Below are positions 56,288-64,000 of a DNA stretch of 64,000 nucleotides, one piece after another. Below the pieces are notes generated by a model that worked only from the letters and a program-made list of their open reading frames with translations, had not been told where the DNA came from and did not search any database. The position numbers were made by a program, and so were the translations under genes. The first letter of the stretch is position 1. Each line of letters opens with the position of its first letter. The DNA comes from Nonomuraea sp. PA05 (GTDB taxonomy: Bacteria; Actinomycetota; Actinomycetes; Streptosporangiales; Streptosporangiaceae), in NCBI RefSeq assembly GCF_008086045.1, contig NZ_VSEY01000002.1:124001-188000 (forward strand), read 5' to 3'.

Positions 56288-58054
56288 TCACTGAACGCCG
56301 AGCATGACGTAGTCGTACATGCTCTGGCCCTCGTTGTAGGCGAGGTTCGTCACGCCCTCACCGCGCATGAGCAGCGACTTGGCCCACACGACGGGAAGGA
56401 TGGAGGCGTCCTCCATGACCTTCTTGTCGACGTCGACCCACAGCTTGGCGCGGGCGGTGGCGTCGAGCTCGGCGGAGGCCTGGTCGATGAGCTTGTCGAC
56501 CTCCGGGTTCTTGACGCTCAGGTTGTAGTTGCCGGCGTCGCGGATGGTACGGCTGTCGACGATGGCCTGCATGAAGCCGTAACCGTCGGGCCAGTCGGAG
56601 CCCCAGCCGTGGCTGGCCAGGCCGATGCCGTTCTCCTTGACGTAGTTGACGTTGCCGGCGTAGTCGGAGAAGTAGCTGGAGGCCGGGAAGCCCTTGAGGG
56701 TGAGCTTGATCCCGACGCGGGCCAGCGCCTGCTGCATCGCCTCGGCCAGCGCCTTCTCGCGCGGACGGTCGGAGCGGAAGGTCATGTTCGTGGCGAAGCC
56801 GTTGGGCTGGCCGCAGGCGGCGAGCGCCTCCTTGGCCTTGGCGACGTCACCCTTGTTGTCGGCGGAGGCGTACAGGTCGAACTTCTCCTGGCCGACGATG
56901 GGCGGCGGCATCACGTTCGTGGCGATGTCGCCACCGGCCACCGGGCCGCCGAAGGCGGTCTGGTTGGCGACGCGGTCGGCGGCCCACATGACGGCCTTGC
57001 GGCAGTCGATGTTGTCCAGCGGCTTGGTGTCGGGGATGACCGACACGTACCAGAGCCTCGGGATCGTGGGGTTGTCCGTCCGGGCCTTCAGCGCCGGGTC
57101 CGGCAGCACCTTGCCGAGCGCGGCGGGCTGCATGCCGGTGCCGGGGATGTCGAGCTGGACGCTGCCCGAGATGAGCTGGTTGTCCAGGTCGTCGGCGTTG
57201 ACGTTGAGCTGGACCTCGATGCGGTCCGGCAGCGCGGGACGGTTCGGGTCGGTCGAGGCGTCCCATTGGTCGTTGCGGACCAGCGCGAAGCTCTTGCCGA
57301 TCTCGTTCTTCTCGAACTTGTACGGGCCCGAGGAGACGACCTTCTCCTTGTACTTGGCGCCCGTGTCCTTGTCCTTCGGCACCGGAGCCGTCATCGGCAT
57401 CTGGACGACGTAGTCCATCGACGCGAACGGCTTCTTCAGGTGGAAGACGAGCGTGGTGTCGTCGGTGGCCTCGACCGCCGACTTGTAGTCCACGTCCGGG
57501 GTCTTGTAGACGCCCTTGAAGTCCTTCGGCCAGTCGAGCAGCTCGTTGAGGTACGAGGGCCCGTGCGGGAAGGTCTCCTTGTCGAAGGAGCGGGCGACGC
57601 CGTAGGCCACGTCCTTGGCCGTGATCGGCGTGCCGTCCTCGAACTTCAGGCCGGCCTTGATCTTGTACGTCCAGGTCTTGCCGTCGGTGCTGGGCTCGCC
57701 GAGGCTCTCGGCCAGGTCGGGCACCACCGTGTTGCCGTCGGGGCCGGGGCCCGTCTTGTACATCGTCAGCGTCCGCCAGTAGAACCGGCCGAAGTTGAAC
57801 GAGTAGCCGTAGTAGGTGTCGGCCGGGTCGAGGCTGTCCCAGTCGGAGGAGTGGGCCGCCTTGAGCGTCCCGCCCTTCTTCGTGGACGGGTTGTACACCG
57901 ACGTCAGAGCGGCGTTGGCCACGGGTTGCGCGGCACTGCCTGCCGCCGACTGGGCGGGCTGGCTGGGAGTGCCGCCACCTCCGCCGCCACAGGCGGAGAG
58001 CACCAAGGCGAGCGCCGCTGTCGCAGCTCCTGCCAGTGCGTGTTTCCTTCTCAT
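56288..58054 (-). CDS. Oligopeptide-binding lipoprotein (OppA/DppA family 5)
   Basis: 588 residues. Lipoprotein signal MRRKHALAGAATAALALVLSAC with Cys22, then a Gly run. Family 5 landmarks: GGTLKAAHSSDWDSLDPADTY, VVPDLAESLGEPSTDGKTWTYKIKAGLKFEDGTPITAKDVAYG and the C-terminal ARAKLWVDVDKKVMEDASILPVVW. It captures peptides or nickel-like ligands outside the cell; by operon type, peptides are most likely. Spaced 48 bases from oppC upstream. Confidence 0.95.
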   Translation of the reverse strand: MRRKHALAGAATAALALVLSACGGGGGGTPSQPAQSAAGSAAQPVANAALTSVYNPSTKKGGTLKAAHSSDWDSLDPADTYYGYSFNFGRFYWRTLTMYKTGPGPDGNTVVPDLAESLGEPSTDGKTWTYKIKAGLKFEDGTPITAKDVAYGVARSFDKETFPHGPSYLNELLDWPKDFKGVYKTPDVDYKSAVEATDDTTLVFHLKKPFASMDYVVQMPMTAPVPKDKDTGAKYKEKVVSSGPYKFEKNEIGKSFALVRNDQWDASTDPNRPALPDRIEVQLNVNADDLDNQLISGSVQLDIPGTGMQPAALGKVLPDPALKARTDNPTIPRLWYVSVIPDTKPLDNIDCRKAVMWAADRVANQTAFGGPVAGGDIATNVMPPPIVGQEKFDLYASADNKGDVAKAKEALAACGQPNGFATNMTFRSDRPREKALAEAMQQALARVGIKLTLKGFPASSYFSDYAGNVNYVKENGIGLASHGWGSDWPDGYGFMQAIVDSRTIRDAGNYNLSVKNPEVDKLIDQASAELDATARAKLWVDVDKKVMEDASILPVVWAKSLLMRGEGVTNLAYNEGQSMYDYVMLGVQ

Positions 58055-58102
58055 TGACTAACCCCTTGATGAGTGGGATGCGGGGGATGAAGCGTTGGCG
58101 GT

Positions 58103-59092
58103 TCAGTGCGCCCGCGGGTCGAAGGCGTCGCGGAGTCCGTCGCCGAACAGGTTGAACGCCAGGACGGTGATGAAGATCGCCAGACCCGGGAAGAGCACGA
58201 AGTGGGGCAGCGTGTAGAAGCGGACCGCTTCGGAGAGCATGCCGCCCCAGGTCGGGGTGGGCGGGTTGATGCCGACGCCGAGGAAGGACAGCGCGGCCTC
58301 GAACAGGATGTTGGTCGGGATGAGAAGAGTCGCGTAGACCAGGATCGGCGCCATCAGGTTCGGCAGGACCTCGCGGAACAGGATGTAGGTGTGGCTCGCG
58401 CCGAGGCTCCTGGCCGCGTCCACGAACTCGCGTTCGCGCAGCGACAGCGTCTGGCCGCGGACAAGCCGGCCGATGCTCGGCCAGCTGAAGAACCCGATGA
58501 TGAAGATCAGCATCGCGATGCGCAGGCCGTCGCCCTCGAGCCCGAACCCCTCGTTGGGCATGACGCCCACCAGCGCGATCGCGAAGACCAGCAGGGGGAA
58601 GGCCAGGAAGACGTCCATGATGCGGCCGATGACCTGGTCGACCCAGCCGCCGAAGTAGCCGGCGACGACGCCCGCGACGGTGCCGATGACCACCGACACG
58701 ATGGTGGCCAGAAAGCCGATCAGCAGCGAGATCCAGGCGCCGGACACGATGCGGCTGAAGATGTCGCGGCCGTTGACGGGCTCGACGCCGAGCAGGTACT
58801 CGCTGCCCATGCCGCCGAAGGTGCCCTTGGGCAGCAGCGTGTTCGGGTCGATCGCGTCCTGGTGGAACTCCAGCGGGGGGTGACCGAACAGGGAGACGAT
58901 CGGTGAGGAGAAGACCGCCACGAGGATCAGCAGCACCACGACGATGCCGCCGCCGAGTGCGACCTTGTCGCGACGCAGGCGCATCCAGGCGATCCCGGTC
59001 AGCGACCGGCCCTGGATGGCCTTGCCCGCTCCCACGAGCACGGATTCCGGCTGCGCCTCCGCGGAACCGGGTACGTCTAGCGGTGCGGTCAT
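58103..59092 (-). CDS. Oligopeptide ABC transporter permease OppC-type
   Basis: 329 residues. LTGIAWMRLRRDKVALGGGIVVVLLILVAVFSSP is the typical OppC N-terminus; LLGVEPVNGRDIFSRIVSGAWISL and the EAA loop FVDAARSLGASHTYILFREVLPNLMAPILVY follow. ATG 59092 preferred over ATG 59119 by family length and nearby GGGGG. First gene of the operon; the 240 bases upstream are AT-rich and should hold its promoter. Confidence 0.94.
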   Translation of the reverse strand: MTAPLDVPGSAEAQPESVLVGAGKAIQGRSLTGIAWMRLRRDKVALGGGIVVVLLILVAVFSSPIVSLFGHPPLEFHQDAIDPNTLLPKGTFGGMGSEYLLGVEPVNGRDIFSRIVSGAWISLLIGFLATIVSVVIGTVAGVVAGYFGGWVDQVIGRIMDVFLAFPLLVFAIALVGVMPNEGFGLEGDGLRIAMLIFIIGFFSWPSIGRLVRGQTLSLREREFVDAARSLGASHTYILFREVLPNLMAPILVYATLLIPTNILFEAALSFLGVGINPPTPTWGGMLSEAVRFYTLPHFVLFPGLAIFITVLAFNLFGDGLRDAFDPRAH

Positions 59093-59282
59093 GCCGTGAT
59101 GCCCCCTGGTACAAGACAACGCTGTCTTAACGCGTGGTTGACTTCAGACCGCGACTTGCGGACCTTCAGGAGGCAGAATCTATGGCCTGAGCTGCGCTGA
59201 CTAGTCCCTCAGGCCGCTATGTGGCTAATCTGTGATTGACGCGAAACTCATTCGTATTGATCTTGATTGATTGGTCCTGAAT

Positions 59283-59313
59283 GTGTCCCGGTTGTGTCTC
59301 GGAACCGTGACAC
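59283..59313 (-). terminator. Candidate terminator of the membrane protein gene
   Basis: GTGTCnCGGTT and AACCGnGACAC pair over 11 positions with one mismatch and a nine-base loop, 19 bases after the stop at 59333. Confidence 0.5.
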
Positions 59314-59332
59314 GGGCTCTCGCGGAAGGCGA

Positions 59333-59851
59333 TCAGCTGATGCCGCGCCGCTTGAGAAGCTCCTCGATGTCGGAGAAGTCGTCATCGCCCTTGCTCGCCG
59401 GCTTCTGCGCGACGGCCGGCTGCTGAGGCTTGGCGGCCGGCGCCGCCTTGGCCTGGCCGCCGCCCCGCACGGGCTGCCGCGCTTCCGCCGCCGCGCCGGA
59501 GTCCTTCGCCGCGCCGGTGTCCTTCTTCTTGCGCCCGGACGACAGCTTCCTGCCCCGCATCACGCCCGACACCACGAACAGCACCACCGACAGCCCCGCC
59601 ACGGCCACGCCCGCCCACACGGCAGGGTTGAACACCAGGCCGGTCACGAACCCGACCACGGTGGTGCCGATGTTCCACAGTGACTGCAGCGCGCCCGTGA
59701 GGTAGGCCGCGACCGGCAGCAGCGCCCACGCCGTCGTCCGCAGGCCGGCCGCCGCTCCCCTGCGCCTGAAGGCCAGGAACGCCAGCACCAGCCCGGCGAT
59801 GGTCACCCCGGCGCACAGCGGCAGCCAGGCGATCGCCTCGAAGTTACCCAT
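59333..59851 (-). CDS. Four-helix membrane protein with conserved acidic tail
   Basis: 172 residues. Four hydrophobic helices in the first ~110 residues, a basic stretch (RGRKLSSGRKKK), an Ala/Gln-rich linker and a C-terminal helix DDDFSDIEELLKRRGI that looks like a conserved interaction motif. I do not recognise the function. ATG 59851. Confidence 0.75.
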   Translation of the reverse strand: MGNFEAIAWLPLCAGVTIAGLVLAFLAFRRRGAAAGLRTTAWALLPVAAYLTGALQSLWNIGTTVVGFVTGLVFNPAVWAGVAVAGLSVVLFVVSGVMRGRKLSSGRKKKDTGAAKDSGAAAEARQPVRGGGQAKAAPAAKPQQPAVAQKPASKGDDDFSDIEELLKRRGIS

Positions 59852-59953
59852 CTCGCCGCCCCCTCGTCATCGCTCGCTCGTGCCCTCCATCCTGGCACGC
59901 GGAGACATTTCCGCCTCCTCCGCGAGAACCACATTTCCCTTAGGGGTAACGCT

Positions 59954-60598
59954 TCAGGACGGCAGAAGATCCCTGAGATCGGCGACCCCGACCTCCGTCA
60001 GGGACGACACCACCAGCCGGCCGGGAGCCGGCTCGATGGGCAGCAGGCTCGGCACCGCCACCACGGCGCAGCCCGCCGCCGTCGCGGCGGCCACGCCGTT
60101 CGGGGAGTCCTCCAGCACCACGCACCGCACCGGCGGCACGCCGAGCAGCCGGGCGGCCGTCAGGTACGGCTCCGGGTCCGGCTTGGTGCGGGTGACGTCG
60201 TCGGCGGTGACCACGAGGTCGAAGCGGTGCCTGCCGAAGCTCTTCAGCACCGCGTCGGCGATCTCCTGCAGCGAGGACGTGACCAGCCCGACCGGCACGC
60301 CCTCGGCGCGCAGCGCGTCCAGCAACTCGGAGGCGCCCGGCATGACGTGCACCCCGGCCGACAGGCGGGTCACCATGCCGGTCACCATCCACTCGCGGAC
60401 GGTCGCGGGCGGCACGGCGGCGCCGGACACCGACAGCATGTAGTCGACGGTGCGCTCCATGGAGCCGCCTACCAGGTGGACCTGGTGCTCGGGGGTCCAC
60501 TCGGCGCCGAGCCTGGCCATCACCTCGGTCTCGACCCGCAGCCAGACGCGCTCGCTGTCCACCAGCAGGCCGTCCATGTCGAAGAAAACCGCTCGCAT
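59954..60598 (-). CDS. HAD-family phosphatase (beta-phosphoglucomutase/GPP-like)
   Basis: 214 residues from ATG 60598. HAD motif I FFDMDGLLVDSE; motif II VTSS; motif III Lys in DVTRTKPDPEPYL; motif IV VVLEDSPNGVAAATAAG. The cap is of the small helical C1 type (VGGSMERTVDYML). A hydrolase of small phosphorylated metabolites. GGGACGGG precedes the ATG. The frame stays open upstream through a repeat array that would encode VPGRE pentapeptides; I regard that extension as non-coding. Confidence 0.92.
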   Translation of the reverse strand: MRAVFFDMDGLLVDSERVWLRVETEVMARLGAEWTPEHQVHLVGGSMERTVDYMLSVSGAAVPPATVREWMVTGMVTRLSAGVHVMPGASELLDALRAEGVPVGLVTSSLQEIADAVLKSFGRHRFDLVVTADDVTRTKPDPEPYLTAARLLGVPPVRCVVLEDSPNGVAAATAAGCAVVAVPSLLPIEPAPGRLVVSSLTEVGVADLRDLLPS

Positions 60599-60720
60599 TC
60601 CCGTCCCCGATCCGCGCCGCCGCTCACCGCGCCGCCGCCTTTGCCACTCGCCACCCTGCGGCCTGCTGCCCGCCACCCTGCGGCCTTGCCACTCGCCACC
60701 CTGCGGCCTGCCGCCGGGCG

Positions 60721-60855
60721 CCTCACGGCCCGGCGCCTCACGGCCCGGCGCCTCACGGCCCGGTACCTCACGGCCCGGTACCTCACGGCCCGGTACCTCA
60801 CGGCCCGGTACCTCACGGCCCGGCACCTCATGGCCCGGCACCTCACGGCCCGGCG
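60721..60855. repeat. Nine tandem copies of a 15-bp unit
   Basis: CCTCACGGCCCGG followed by CG, TA or CA repeats exactly nine times without a spacer. Variants are blocked (CG copies, then TA, then CA), consistent with stepwise unit duplication. The length is a multiple of three. Confidence 0.95.
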
Positions 60856-60982
60856 TCCGGCCGCTCGCCGCCTGCGCTCAGCGCCCTGACGCCCGGGCCT
60901 TGCCGCCTGCCGCCTGATGCCTCGCTGCTGGGCGCCCTGCTGCTCGGCGCGCCGCCCGTCCACCATGCCGTCCGGCCGCCGT

Positions 60983-61006
60983 GCCCCCGCCCGCGCGGGC
61001 GGGGGC
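60983..61006 (-). terminator. Terminator of metH
   Basis: GCCCCCGCCCGC followed directly by its reverse complement, a perfect 24-bp palindrome nine bases after the metH stop. Confidence 0.75.
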
Positions 61007-61015
61007 CGCGGTCGG

Positions 61016-64000
<2,985 letters not shown>

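Larger units (their letters stand above)
60599..61015. other. Intergenic region with tandem arrays between HAD and metH
   Basis: 417 bases without a supported gene. Holds a nine-copy 15-bp array, a second imperfect repeat of GCCACTCGCCACCCTGCGGCCT type (60641-60710) and the metH terminator. Confidence 0.65.

Overview
The window is very GC-rich, densely coded DNA from a proteasome-bearing actinomycete. By gene content (twin FKBP lipoproteins beside pafA, endonuclease VII beside pup, a CBM13 pectate lyase, many secreted and membrane proteins) it looks like a Streptosporangiaceae member such as Nonomuraea; that placement is inference. No rRNA, tRNA, CRISPR array or insertion sequence was recognised.

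Layout. 1-8 kb: a truncated secreted pectate lyase, an iron-box-controlled siderophore-interacting flavoprotein, a two-gene membrane module, a STAS protein and a compact RNB ribonuclease. 8-11.4 kb: a TetR regulator and an ABC exporter preceded by a possible 38-residue cationic Arg/Trp/Cys peptide. 11.4-43.7 kb: the Pup-proteasome neighbourhood, whose order largely parallels Mycobacterium tuberculosis Rv2092c-Rv2119: helY, (diacylglycerol kinase), tatC, tatA, a small membrane protein, pafC, pafB, DUF3866, two FKBP lipoproteins, pafA, prcA, prcB, then a foreign-looking block (sugar ABC transporter and a Y-family DNA polymerase), a tandem endonuclease VII protein, pup, a small membrane protein, dop, an acyltransferase, a PLP ammonia-lyase, orphan hypF, mpa/arc and trmI. 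43.8-53 kb: tandem GNAT, GAF protein, RmlD-like reductase, FHA protein, site-2 protease with CBS domains, a RecB-like Fe-S nuclease and a NarL-type two-component pair. 53-59 kb: a five-gene oligopeptide ABC transporter operon. 59-64 kb: a membrane protein, a HAD phosphatase and metH, cut by the window end.

Functionally, Pup is ligated to substrates by PafA, removed by Dop, and pupylated proteins are unfolded by Mpa/ARC and degraded by the PrcAB core. PafB-PafC form the WYL activator of the LexA-independent DNA-damage response, so a DNA polymerase and a nuclease inside the locus is suggestive, though they could be independent arrivals.

Two global features stand out. Short tandem arrays (15-39 bp units), each of different sequence, lie at gene ends or between genes at six places, two of them overlapping a stop codon. 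Several sharp palindromes mark likely operators (iron box, TetR site, a perfect 16-bp palindrome) and intrinsic terminators.
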